Positions 1 through 6,134 of a stretch of 8,910 nucleotides of DNA are shown here, piece by piece. This stretch comes from Lachnospiraceae bacterium (GTDB lineage Bacteria; Bacillota; Clostridia; Lachnospirales; Lachnospiraceae): contig CAAHDV010000118.1 in the NCBI GenBank assembly GCA_900770535.1, positions 1-8,910 of the forward strand. The letters are read 5' to 3'. Both the position numbers and the translations under genes were made by a program. Below the pieces are notes generated by a model. It did not search any database. It was given only the letters and a program-made list of their open reading frames with translations, and was not told the DNA's origin. Position 1 is the stretch's first letter; every line of letters starts with the position of its first letter.

Positions 1-19
1 ACGTGTGCTCTTCCGATCT
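1..19. other. Illumina adapter remnant (not genomic)
   Basis: The first 19 bases, ACGTGTGCTCTTCCGATCT, are identical to the 3' end of the Illumina TruSeq read-2 adapter. The reading frame of HisH runs cleanly up to base 20 and stops matching exactly where the adapter begins. This is therefore untrimmed library sequence at a contig end, not biology, and should be masked. Confidence 0.95.
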
Positions 20-67
20 TTCCACACTTCGTATATTTCCGGCATCGTAATCAATAATTGCTATCAT
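20..67 (-). CDS. hisH: Imidazole glycerol phosphate synthase subunit HisH, N-terminal fragment
   Basis: Sixteen codons are visible, reading MIAIIDYDAGNIRSVE before the adapter cuts the gene off. This is the characteristic start of HisH, the class I glutamine amidotransferase subunit that feeds ammonia to HisF in histidine biosynthesis; the IIDYDAGNI strand and turn is the family's first conserved block. The start codon at 65-67 is preceded by GGAGGAG at 72-78 with suitable spacing. The catalytic Cys-His-Glu residues would lie beyond the contig end and cannot be checked. The gap to the upstream Sir2-like gene is 38 bases with no terminator visible, so the two may be co-transcribed. Only the N-terminus supports the call, but the match to remembered HisH starts is close. 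Confidence 0.8.
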
Positions 68-105
68 CGGTCTCCTCCATGTAGTTGCTGGTTATCAGTT
101 CGAAT

Positions 106-879
106 TTATTCTACATTATAATCACTTTTTATGATCCAGTCTACCGAATTTTGATGCACGCCCTGCGCCCGGTTTTTTAGTTCTTCCGTTGTCTGCGGGA
201 AGGTCTGGTTCACCCGCAGGAAAAAGGAGCCCTGATTAAAAAATGCAGTCTTCTCAAAGGGGAAGCGGATCACGCCCGGATTCGCAAAGCCCACGCCAAG
301 TTCCAGAATCACCAGGTCCTTGTTGAAGGTTCCGGTCAGCCACTGGGTGTAGCGGGACCACTGGGGCAGATATCCTTCCTCTATGTACGGATGGGCCTCG
401 ATGGTATTGCCGGTTAACAGCGCGCCGCAGTGCGGGCAGATGCCGGACGGAATCTCATCCGGTTCCCAGATATCCTTCGTGCATCCGGCGGAACACTGCT
501 TCCAGGTCTCATTGCCGCAGGGTGCCACAATACGCTGCACCCGCTTGTCCTTCGGTTTTTCCTTCACCGGAAACAGGCGGTCCATCATTGCCTGGGTCTG
601 CTCGTCCGCAGCCGGACAGGACACCTCCTCCATGTGAATTTCTTCTGTCACGGCTGTCTCGTTTTCACTGCCAAGCTTTGTATCAAAAATCAGCGCGTCC
701 GTGGCCATGGTAATGATGAAGTAATCCTTATCCTTCACCAGGTCATACAGCTTCTCATAAGCTTCCCTGAGCCGCGCCTCCTGAGCCGCGTCCCCGCGTT
801 TCCATTTCCACTCTTCTCCCAGGCCGATCAAAAGCTTCTGACAGCCGGTCAGGCGTCCGCGTATCTTCTCTGTATCCAT
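106..879 (-). CDS. Divergent Sir2-like (sirtuin-fold) protein with a four-cysteine zinc site
   Basis: A 257-residue cytosolic protein with no signal peptide or membrane segment. Sirtuin-like elements are DYFIITMATDALIF (52-65), resembling the sirtuin strand before the TxNxD loop, a zinc-ribbon pattern of C129, C133, C148 and C151, and LELGVGFANPGVIRFPFE (192-209), resembling the late Rossmann segment of sirtuins. Family members normally bind NAD and remove acyl groups or transfer ADP-ribose. Here the N-terminal GAGxSxxSGIPDFR motif is missing (only LLIGLGEEW at 16-24 sits there), the Asn of TxNxD is replaced, and the catalytic HG or QG before the zinc site is not evident (APCGNETW). Ordinary deacetylase activity is therefore doubtful. 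The start was set at 877-879 because AGGAGG (886-891) lies six bases upstream. An upstream in-frame ATG abuts that site, and the frame beyond it runs into a repeat element. The fold call is fairly sure, the function is not. Confidence 0.65.
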   Translation of the reverse strand: MDTEKIRGRLTGCQKLLIGLGEEWKWKRGDAAQEARLREAYEKLYDLVKDKDYFIITMATDALIFDTKLGSENETAVTEEIHMEEVSCPAADEQTQAMMDRLFPVKEKPKDKRVQRIVAPCGNETWKQCSAGCTKDIWEPDEIPSGICPHCGALLTGNTIEAHPYIEEGYLPQWSRYTQWLTGTFNKDLVILELGVGFANPGVIRFPFEKTAFFNQGSFFLRVNQTFPQTTEELKNRAQGVHQNSVDWIIKSDYNVE

Positions 880-885
880 GTTCAT

Positions 886-891
886 CCTCCT
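886..891 (-). promoter_or_regulatory. Ribosome binding site that fixes the Sir2-like start
   Basis: A perfect AGGAGG on the minus strand lies six bases before the ATG at 877-879. A second ATG at 883-885 touches the site with no spacer and so cannot be its start. This removes 30 residues from the longest possible reading frame. Confidence 0.8.
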
Positions 892-909
892 GAAATTTTC
901 AGTATGTTC

Positions 910-1042
910 GTAACTGTTCAGTACCTTCACAGTCACGAGCAAAAATCCATTGAAAATTGCCTTCGGCAATGGGATTTTTGCTTTCTAGCCCATGTTTTCG
1001 TATGGTCAGCGCAGTAAATGCGCAGACCTACTGAACAGTTAC
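910..1042. mobile_element. Candidate 133-bp MITE with 14-bp terminal inverted repeats and 8-bp target duplication
   Basis: The ends GTAACTGTTCAGTA (910-923) and TACTGAACAGTTAC (1029-1042) are perfect inverted repeats. The 8-mer GTATGTTC occurs immediately outside both ends (902-909 and 1043-1050), as expected of a target-site duplication. Inside are a 15-bp hairpin (938-952 with 967-982, one bulged base), a nested small hairpin (956-961 with 965-970), and a 5-bp hairpin (1009-1013 with 1019-1023). No transposase is encoded, so the element would be non-autonomous. Removing it with one copy of the duplication would leave the ABC-F stop and the Sir2-like start only 48 bases apart. The left 28 bases recur near 7313-7340. 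The transposon family is not identifiable from this sequence. Confidence 0.65.
938..982. repeat. Long stem-loop inside the candidate MITE
   Basis: The arm at 938-952 pairs with 967-982 over 15 base pairs with a single bulged base. In the minus-strand transcript the 3' arm AAUGGAUUUUUGCU holds a run of five U inside the stem, not after it. It is therefore not a typical intrinsic terminator, though it could stall polymerase or protect an mRNA end. An alternative inner hairpin, AUUGCC/GGCAAU at 956-970, shares bases with the 3' arm and could compete with it. Confidence 0.6.
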
Positions 1043-1068
1043 GTATGTTCTATCTTTCTGCTATCCGT

Positions 1069-3084
1069 TTATGCATTCGGCACAGGTTCTCCGTGTACTT
1101 CTTCATATACCTCAAACCATGCCATACACTGCTCATGCCACCGTTTCCAGGCCTCATCCCGCTGTGCCTTCGCGGATGCCACATTCTCTGGCAGTCCCGG
1201 TATCATGTCCTCCGTCATTCCTGCTGCCTCCACGACCGGCATTTCCGCAGGCTCCACATCTGCCCCGGTATCCGCAGTTGTCCGCGCCGCACCATCCGGC
1301 ATCCAGTACGCTTCCGACATCTTCCAATCATCCAAAAGTCCCTGGTACTCTGCCTCCAGCCGTCCATACTCCAGCTCCTCCGGCTCCAGCTTTTCGTATA
1401 CCAGCCGCAGCTTCCAGTCCGCGTAGGCTTCCTCCGTGGAAAATTCGCGAAGCCGGTGACGCTCCGCCTTCGGCACGGCACGCATGCCTTCCAGCAAAGC
1501 AGCATCCTCCGCCTTTACCTGAGCAGAAAGCTCTTCTCCATACTCCTCCGCTTTCTGTTTCTTCTCCAGATAATGCTCGTACCCGAACGGATAGTACATC
1601 GGACCGTTCCCCTCAAGGATCAGCACACTCTGGGCCACCTGACGGATAAAATACCGGTCGTGGGACACAAACAAAATGGTTCCCTTATAAGCCTGAAATG
1701 CCGACTCCAGTGTCTCCTTCGCCTGCACATCCATATGGTTGGTGGGCTCGTCCAGCACCAGAAAGTTTGGCCGGCTCTGCAACAGCTCCGCCAGCACCAG
1801 CCGCGCCTTCTCGCCGCCGGATAAATCACTCACCCGCCGGGATGCCAGCTTTCCGGGAAACAGATACATGCCCAGAATGTTGCGCACCTCTTTCTCCGTC
1901 ATGGATGGAAACAGGTCATGAAAATGCTCCGCCACTGATTTCTCCGACTGAATTTCCGCGGAGTGCTGGTCAAAATACCCGATGGTGATGTTGTTTCCCA
2001 GCACGCACCGCCGTTCCACCGACTGGTCCTTCTCCTGAAACGGCTGCAGAAGTCCTGCCACCGTCTTTAAAAAGGTGCTTTTCCCGGCTCCATTCGCTCC
2101 AAGAATGCCGATCTTCTGTCCCCGGCGGATCCGCAGGGTAATCTCTAAAAGTGCCCGGTCATAGCCGATCTTCAAATGCGCTGCCTCAAACACCCACTTG
2201 CTGCCCGGAATGAGCGGTTCGATATCTCCGGTAAACAGATGGACATCATCCTCCACCGGTTTTTCCACCCGTTCCATGCGCTCCAGCTGCTTTTTCTTCG
2301 CCCGGGCAAAGGAAGCCTTGGTGGGCTTGTGCCGGAACCGCTCAATCACGGCGTTTAACCGGTCTTCTTCCTCTTTCTGCCGTTCCCAGGCTTTTCGCTG
2401 CCGTTCAATGCGTTTTCGTTTTTCCGCCCGGTATTCACTGTAATTACCCGCGTACCGGGTCAGCTTCCCATCAGAAACCTCCACCACAGCCTCTGCCACC
2501 TGATCCAGGAAGAAGCGGTCATGGGACACCAGCACCACCGCGTGCTCATAGCGCTTTAGATACTGCTCCAGCCACTGGATCGTGGCAATGTCCAGGTGAT
2601 TGGTCGGTTCGTCCAACAGCAGAATATCCGGCTTTTCCAGAAGCAGGCGGATCAGCGCGATCTTTGTCTGCTCGCCGCCGGAGAAATCTCCGATCTTTTT
2701 ATGCTTATCTGCTCTGGAAAATCCGAATCCGGTAAAGATTCGGTCATATTCCTGCTCATATTCAAACCGTTCCCTTGCAAAGGTATCCCGAAACGGGCAC
2801 GCCGCCAGCAGGATTTCCTCCACCGTCTGTTCCCGGTCCGAAAAAGCCTGCTGCCGCAGCATCCCCACGGTCAGCTGGCGGGAGCGCGTCACGCCGACCC
2901 CCTGCCGCTTATCATCCCGGTCCAGGGAAAGCTCCCCCGCGATCAGGCGAAGCAGCGTAGTCTTTCCAGCGCCATTACGCCCTACCAGGGCAATCTTTTC
3001 ATTTCCTTTTATCTCAAAATCCACATGGGACAAAATCACATGTCCGCCCGCCGAAACGGTACCGTCTGTAATCTGATATAACAT
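1069..3084 (-). CDS. ABC-F family ATPase (YdiF/Uup-like, ribosome-associated)
   Basis: A 671-residue soluble protein with two ABC cassettes and no membrane domain, the hallmark of ABC-F proteins. These act on the ribosomal E site as translation factors or antibiotic-protection proteins. Cassette 1 has Walker A GRNGAGKT (35-42), signature SGGEQ (135-139), Walker B LLLDEP (155-160) and switch His188. Cassette 2 has GANGAGKS (329-336), SGGEK (422-426), LVLDEP (442-447) and SHDR (474-477). The interdomain linker, the part that reaches towards the peptidyl-transferase centre, is the Arg/Lys/Glu-rich helical stretch at about 217-275. A charged C-terminal extension of about 170 residues follows, with coiled-coil-like parts and a low-complexity Ala/Glu/Pro patch at about 599-640. 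Architecture and length resemble Bacillus YdiF, so a housekeeping role is more likely than a dedicated resistance role. The start is supported by AGAGG five bases upstream, inside a hairpin (3090-3133). Confidence 0.9.
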   Translation of the reverse strand: MLYQITDGTVSAGGHVILSHVDFEIKGNEKIALVGRNGAGKTTLLRLIAGELSLDRDDKRQGVGVTRSRQLTVGMLRQQAFSDREQTVEEILLAACPFRDTFARERFEYEQEYDRIFTGFGFSRADKHKKIGDFSGGEQTKIALIRLLLEKPDILLLDEPTNHLDIATIQWLEQYLKRYEHAVVLVSHDRFFLDQVAEAVVEVSDGKLTRYAGNYSEYRAEKRKRIERQRKAWERQKEEEDRLNAVIERFRHKPTKASFARAKKKQLERMERVEKPVEDDVHLFTGDIEPLIPGSKWVFEAAHLKIGYDRALLEITLRIRRGQKIGILGANGAGKSTFLKTVAGLLQPFQEKDQSVERRCVLGNNITIGYFDQHSAEIQSEKSVAEHFHDLFPSMTEKEVRNILGMYLFPGKLASRRVSDLSGGEKARLVLAELLQSRPNFLVLDEPTNHMDVQAKETLESAFQAYKGTILFVSHDRYFIRQVAQSVLILEGNGPMYYPFGYEHYLEKKQKAEEYGEELSAQVKAEDAALLEGMRAVPKAERHRLREFSTEEAYADWKLRLVYEKLEPEELEYGRLEAEYQGLLDDWKMSEAYWMPDGAARTTADTGADVEPAEMPVVEAAGMTEDMIPGLPENVASAKAQRDEAWKRWHEQCMAWFEVYEEVHGEPVPNA

Positions 3085-3089
3085 AAAAA

Positions 3090-3133
3090 CCTCTTTTCTC
3101 TGCTACTGGTAACAGTGTAGCAAAAAAAAGAGG
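3090..3133 (-). promoter_or_regulatory. Leader hairpin overlapping the ABC-F ribosome binding site (terminator or attenuator)
   Basis: In the minus-strand RNA, CCUCUUUU (3133-3126) pairs with AAAAGAGG (3097-3090). Above a 3x3 internal loop, UGCUA (3122-3118) pairs with UAGCA (3105-3101), then CAG/CUG closes a UUAC loop after a two-base bulge. The stem is followed by five U (3089-3085) and then directly by the ABC-F start codon. The only plausible Shine-Dalgarno, AGAGG, is the base of the 3' arm. The hairpin therefore has the form of an intrinsic terminator for the upstream hydrolase gene and would also hide the ABC-F binding site when folded. Confidence 0.65.
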
Positions 3134-3160
3134 CTTTTAAAAGTTTTTTACCGTATCTTT

Positions 3161-4174
3161 TTATTTCTCCACAGGTTCATAATGCACGCCGGTTTCCCCG
3201 TGAACTTCCCGGACCAGTCCTTCCTGTTTCAGATGGTCCAGATGCGCAAAGCACTCCCCCAGAGCAAACCAGCGCTGGGCCGGCGGGAAATCATCCCAGC
3301 CATTGCAATGGATCTTCCATTTCATGCAGCCCGTAATGTCATAAAGACATGGCTTCTTCACCGGGTCATGCTGCAATTCACGGACAATTCTAAGGCCGTC
3401 TGCCAGACGCTTCTTATGGTGTTCCTTCAGCTGGCTGATCCGAAGCTTCATGTCCCCCGCCTCCCGGTGTCCCGGAAGCGGCAGGGTAACCGGATAAGCG
3501 GCTATCTTGTCCAGACTCCTTAAATAATCTCCAAGGGAGTCTGGCACATCCCACCAGTCCGTGATATTCGGCGTAATGTCAAACAGCACGTGATCTCCCA
3601 GAAGCATGGCGCCGGTGCCACAGACTTCAAAGCAGAAATGTCCCGGCGTATGCCCCGGTGTCCAGATGGCCCGCAGCATATACCGGCCCGCAGGGATCAT
3701 ATCTCCCTCTTCAAGAAGGGTATAATCCCGGAACGAAAGCGGCGCTGCCATGGTTCTGGATGGCGTACAGGCCAGCATTGCCTGCAAAAGATCTTCCGCA
3801 ATCCCGTTTTCCCGGAAACGTTCGGACCGGTGTTCCTGCAGGGTTCCATCCATAAACCGGTAATCCTCCCGGCTGATATATACCTTTCCACCCGGCCGGA
3901 TCAGCTCCGGCGCATTCCCACTGTGGTCTGCGTGAAGGTGGGTCAGCAGAATATCGGTATCCTCCATGGATACGCCTAGCTGTGCCAGTCCTTCCAGAAG
4001 CGCTTTTTTACCCCCTTCTGTCCGGAATCCGGTATCCACCAGCAGATTGCGTGTCCCCGCCTCCCTGCTGCCCAAAAACAGATAGCTGTTTAACTCCTTG
4101 AGCGGGTTTCCTTCCAGCGGGACCGGGATCCGGAATACCCCGGGCAGTACCTCTCTGATATCATAGGTGGTCAT
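3161..4174 (-). CDS. Metallo-beta-lactamase-fold hydrolase with C-terminal helical (winged-helix-like) domain
   Basis: A 337-residue cytosolic protein. The core zinc motif THLHADH (78-84) gives His79, His81, Asp83 and His84. Further candidate ligands are His179 in TPGHTPGH (172-179), Asp194 in LLGDH (191-195) and His236 in PGHRE (234-238), so a two-metal hydrolase centre appears complete. Residues from about 245 to the end, with HHKKRLADGLRIVRELQ and LGECFAHLDHLKQEGLV, look like the helical or winged-helix tail seen in LACTB2-like and related proteins. The family includes thioesterases, glyoxalase II, nucleases and lactonases, and the substrate here is unknown. The start at 4172-4174 was chosen because GGAGG (4183-4187) lies eight bases upstream; a TTG eight codons earlier has a poor site. 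The gene begins 36 bases after the etfA terminator hairpin, so it may be expressed by read-through or from a promoter I could not identify. Confidence 0.87.
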   Translation of the reverse strand: MTTYDIREVLPGVFRIPVPLEGNPLKELNSYLFLGSREAGTRNLLVDTGFRTEGGKKALLEGLAQLGVSMEDTDILLTHLHADHSGNAPELIRPGGKVYISREDYRFMDGTLQEHRSERFRENGIAEDLLQAMLACTPSRTMAAPLSFRDYTLLEEGDMIPAGRYMLRAIWTPGHTPGHFCFEVCGTGAMLLGDHVLFDITPNITDWWDVPDSLGDYLRSLDKIAAYPVTLPLPGHREAGDMKLRISQLKEHHKKRLADGLRIVRELQHDPVKKPCLYDITGCMKWKIHCNGWDDFPPAQRWFALGECFAHLDHLKQEGLVREVHGETGVHYEPVEK

Positions 4175-4209
4175 CTCTAAATCCTCCGCGTTCTGCAATT
4201 CCTTACAGG

Positions 4210-4240
4210 AAAAGAGCGGGACACATCTGCATCCCGCTCT
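4210..4240 (-). terminator. Intrinsic terminator after etfA
   Basis: The inverted repeat AGAGCGGGA (4213-4221) and TCCCGCTCT (4232-4240) is perfect over nine base pairs with a ten-base loop. Read on the minus strand it starts 24 bases after the etfA stop, and the 3' arm runs into UUU, making a run of four U. The U tract is short, so termination may be partial and allow some read-through into the hydrolase gene. Confidence 0.8.
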
Positions 4241-4264
4241 CTCTTATAAAGGTTCGTTTTCCAA

Positions 4265-5287
4265 TCAGTCTTTTGCTTCTACCTTATCCAGCTCCTCGAT
4301 GATTGCCGGGATCACTTTGTACAGATCACCCACAATACCAACGTCTGCGATCTCAAAGATCGGTGCGGACTCGTTGGTGTTGATGGCAACGATCAGCTCG
4401 GAATCCTGCATACCTGCTACGTGCTGGATAGCGCCTGAAATACCGCATGCGAAGTATACCTTCGGTTTTACGGTGGTACCGGTCTGTCCTACCTGGTAGG
4501 AGTGGTCGATCCAGCCTGCGTCAACTGCTGCACGGGAAGCTGCAACAACGCCGCCCAGCTTGTCAGCCAGCTGCTTTAATAAGTCGAAGCCTTCCGGCTT
4601 GCCAAGTCCCATACCGCCGGAAACGATGATCTTCGCGTCGGTCAGGGAAACGGTCTCCTTTAAGCTCTTTACGATTTCCAGAACCTTGGTACGGATCTCG
4701 CCTTCCTTGAAGGAAACGTTTAATTTTATTACCTCGCCCTTACGGCCTTCCTGGTACTGTGCTTTTTCCATAACACCAGGACGTACGGTAGACATCTGCG
4801 GTCTGTGATCCGGGCAGATGATGGTTGCCATTAAGTTTCCACCGAATGCCGGACGGGTCTGCTGAATCTTCTTGTCAGTCGGGTCAATCTCCAGCTTGGT
4901 GCAGTCTGCGGTCAGACCGGTGTTGCAGTTAACTGCCAGACACGGGCCAAGGTCACGTCCGATGTGGGTAGCGCCTAACAGAACGATCTCCGGTTTGTAC
5001 TCTTCAATTGCCTTGCCAATGGTAATGCTGTACGCATCGGTACGGTAATCCTTTAACTCCGGATCATCTGCCAGATATACCTTGTCTGCGCCATAGGCGA
5101 ACAGCTCATCGGTCAGTCCCTCTACTTTATCACCAAGAAGTACGGCACACAGCTCGCATCCAACTGCGTCAGCCAGCTTGCGGCCCTCTCCGAGCAGCTC
5201 GATTACTACCGGCATGATTTTGCCTTCTCTCTGCTCTGCAAATACCCATACGCCTTTGTAGGCGCTTAAATCCTTTACGTCTGCCAT
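4265..5287 (-). CDS. etfA: Electron transfer flavoprotein, alpha subunit
   Basis: A 340-residue cytosolic flavoprotein subunit that pairs with EtfB and passes electrons to or from the neighbouring acyl-CoA dehydrogenase. The N-terminal domain (about 1-190) opens with [15 protein letters not shown]. The C-terminal FAD domain carries [13 protein letters not shown] (222-234), SR (251-252), the HSYQVGQTG loop (262-270), CGISGAIQH (281-289) and NTN (303-305), all standard FAD-contact blocks. Length is ordinary for EtfA. There is no N-terminal ferredoxin-like extension and no cysteine cluster of the kind reported for CarE of Acetobacterium woodii. It is the last gene of the acd-etfB-etfA unit, 29 bases after etfB, and is followed by a terminator. 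A purine-rich AAAGGG lies nine bases before the start. Whether the pair bifurcates electrons from NADH cannot be settled from this sequence alone. Confidence 0.96.
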   Translation of the reverse strand: MADVKDLSAYKGVWVFAEQREGKIMPVVIELLGEGRKLADAVGCELCAVLLGDKVEGLTDELFAYGADKVYLADDPELKDYRTDAYSITIGKAIEEYKPEIVLLGATHIGRDLGPCLAVNCNTGLTADCTKLEIDPTDKKIQQTRPAFGGNLMATIICPDHRPQMSTVRPGVMEKAQYQEGRKGEVIKLNVSFKEGEIRTKVLEIVKSLKETVSLTDAKIIVSGGMGLGKPEGFDLLKQLADKLGGVVAASRAAVDAGWIDHSYQVGQTGTTVKPKVYFACGISGAIQHVAGMQDSELIVAINTNESAPIFEIADVGIVGDLYKVIPAIIEELDKVEAKD

Positions 5288-5316
5288 TTCTTCGTACCCT
5301 TTCCTTTCACTTGTGC

Positions 5317-6114
5317 TTAGATGTAATGCTTCTCGACCAGTTTGCCTACAAGCTTTGCACCCATCTCCTGAATGCTGCCCTCAAGCATTTCGCCCTTGCC
5401 CTTCTGCGGCGGGGTGAAGGAACGGAATACACGGGTAGGAGAAGCTTTCAGTCCACAGTCTGCCGGATCCAGGTCAACTGCAACGTGATCCCATACGGTA
5501 ATCTCTTTCTGGTAAGCATCTACGATACCGCCAATGCTCATATATCTTGGAGTGTTTAACTCTTTTACAGCGGTTAACAGGCACGGCATGCCAACTTCAA
5601 TCACCTCGTAACCATCCTCGAGCTGTCTCTGAACGATCACCTTGTCACCCTCAACTTTGTAATCCTGTACATAAGTAACAACCGGAACACCAAGTCTCTG
5701 GCCGATCTGCGGTCCTACCTGAGCGGTATCGCCATCGATTGCCTGACGGCCTGCGAAGATGATGTCTACCTTGCCCAGCTCGTTTACCTTGCGGATGCCG
5801 GCTGCGATGGTGGTAGAGGTTGCACAGGTATCTGCGCCGCCGAATACACGGTCACTTAACAGATAAGCTTCATCAGCGCCCATTGCCAGGCACTCACGCA
5901 GCATGTAGGTTGCCTGTGGCGGTCCCATAGTTAATACTGCAACGGAGGTTCCCTCCGGGTCTTTGTCCTTTAACTGAAGTGCTGCCTCCAGCGCGTTTGC
6001 GTCATCCGGGTTTAAGATACTCGGAACGCCCTCACGGATCAGGGTTCCCTTAACCGGATCAATCTTTACTTCTGTGGTGTCTGGCACCTGTTTTACACAT
6101 ACTAAGATCTTCAT
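5317..6114 (-). CDS. etfB: Electron transfer flavoprotein, beta subunit
   Basis: A 265-residue partner of EtfA. Diagnostic blocks are the start [35 protein letters not shown] (35-50), LTMGPPQA (61-68), the nucleotide-binding [18 protein letters not shown] (122-139), and [16 protein letters not shown] (182-197), which corresponds to the EtfB signature region. In ordinary ETFs this subunit binds AMP; in clostridial bifurcating ETFs the same site holds a second FAD that splits electrons between ferredoxin and the acyl-CoA dehydrogenase. The sequence reads like the clostridial type, but that distinction is inference. The gene starts 20 bases after the dehydrogenase stop, and its AGGAGG (6127-6132) lies just after that stop, so translation of the two is probably linked. 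Confidence 0.96.
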   Translation of the reverse strand: MKILVCVKQVPDTTEVKIDPVKGTLIREGVPSILNPDDANALEAALQLKDKDPEGTSVAVLTMGPPQATYMLRECLAMGADEAYLLSDRVFGGADTCATSTTIAAGIRKVNELGKVDIIFAGRQAIDGDTAQVGPQIGQRLGVPVVTYVQDYKVEGDKVIVQRQLEDGYEVIEVGMPCLLTAVKELNTPRYMSIGGIVDAYQKEITVWDHVAVDLDPADCGLKASPTRVFRSFTPPQKGKGEMLEGSIQEMGAKLVGKLVEKHYI

Positions 6115-6134
6115 TGTGGTCTGCTCCCTCCTAA

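Noticed and set aside
880..969. A 30-residue N-terminal extension of the Sir2-like protein starting at 969
   Set aside because: Most of it is translation of the inverted-repeat element, and the only good ribosome binding site (886-891) points to the ATG at 877-879.
938..982. The large hairpin as an intrinsic terminator of the ABC-F gene
   Set aside because: Its U run lies within the stem and is followed by GCUCGUGAC, not a U tract, so termination there is not supported.
1018..1824. Long open frame on the plus strand opposite the ABC-F gene, and similar ones at 430-1017 and 6261-6944
   Set aside because: Their products show no recognisable domain, are unusual in composition, and lie antisense to well-supported conserved genes, so they are by-products of those genes' codon use.
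4175..4198. A TTG start eight codons upstream for the metallo-hydrolase
   Set aside because: Its ribosome binding site is poor, whereas GGAGG at 4183-4187 is ideally spaced for the ATG at 4172-4174.
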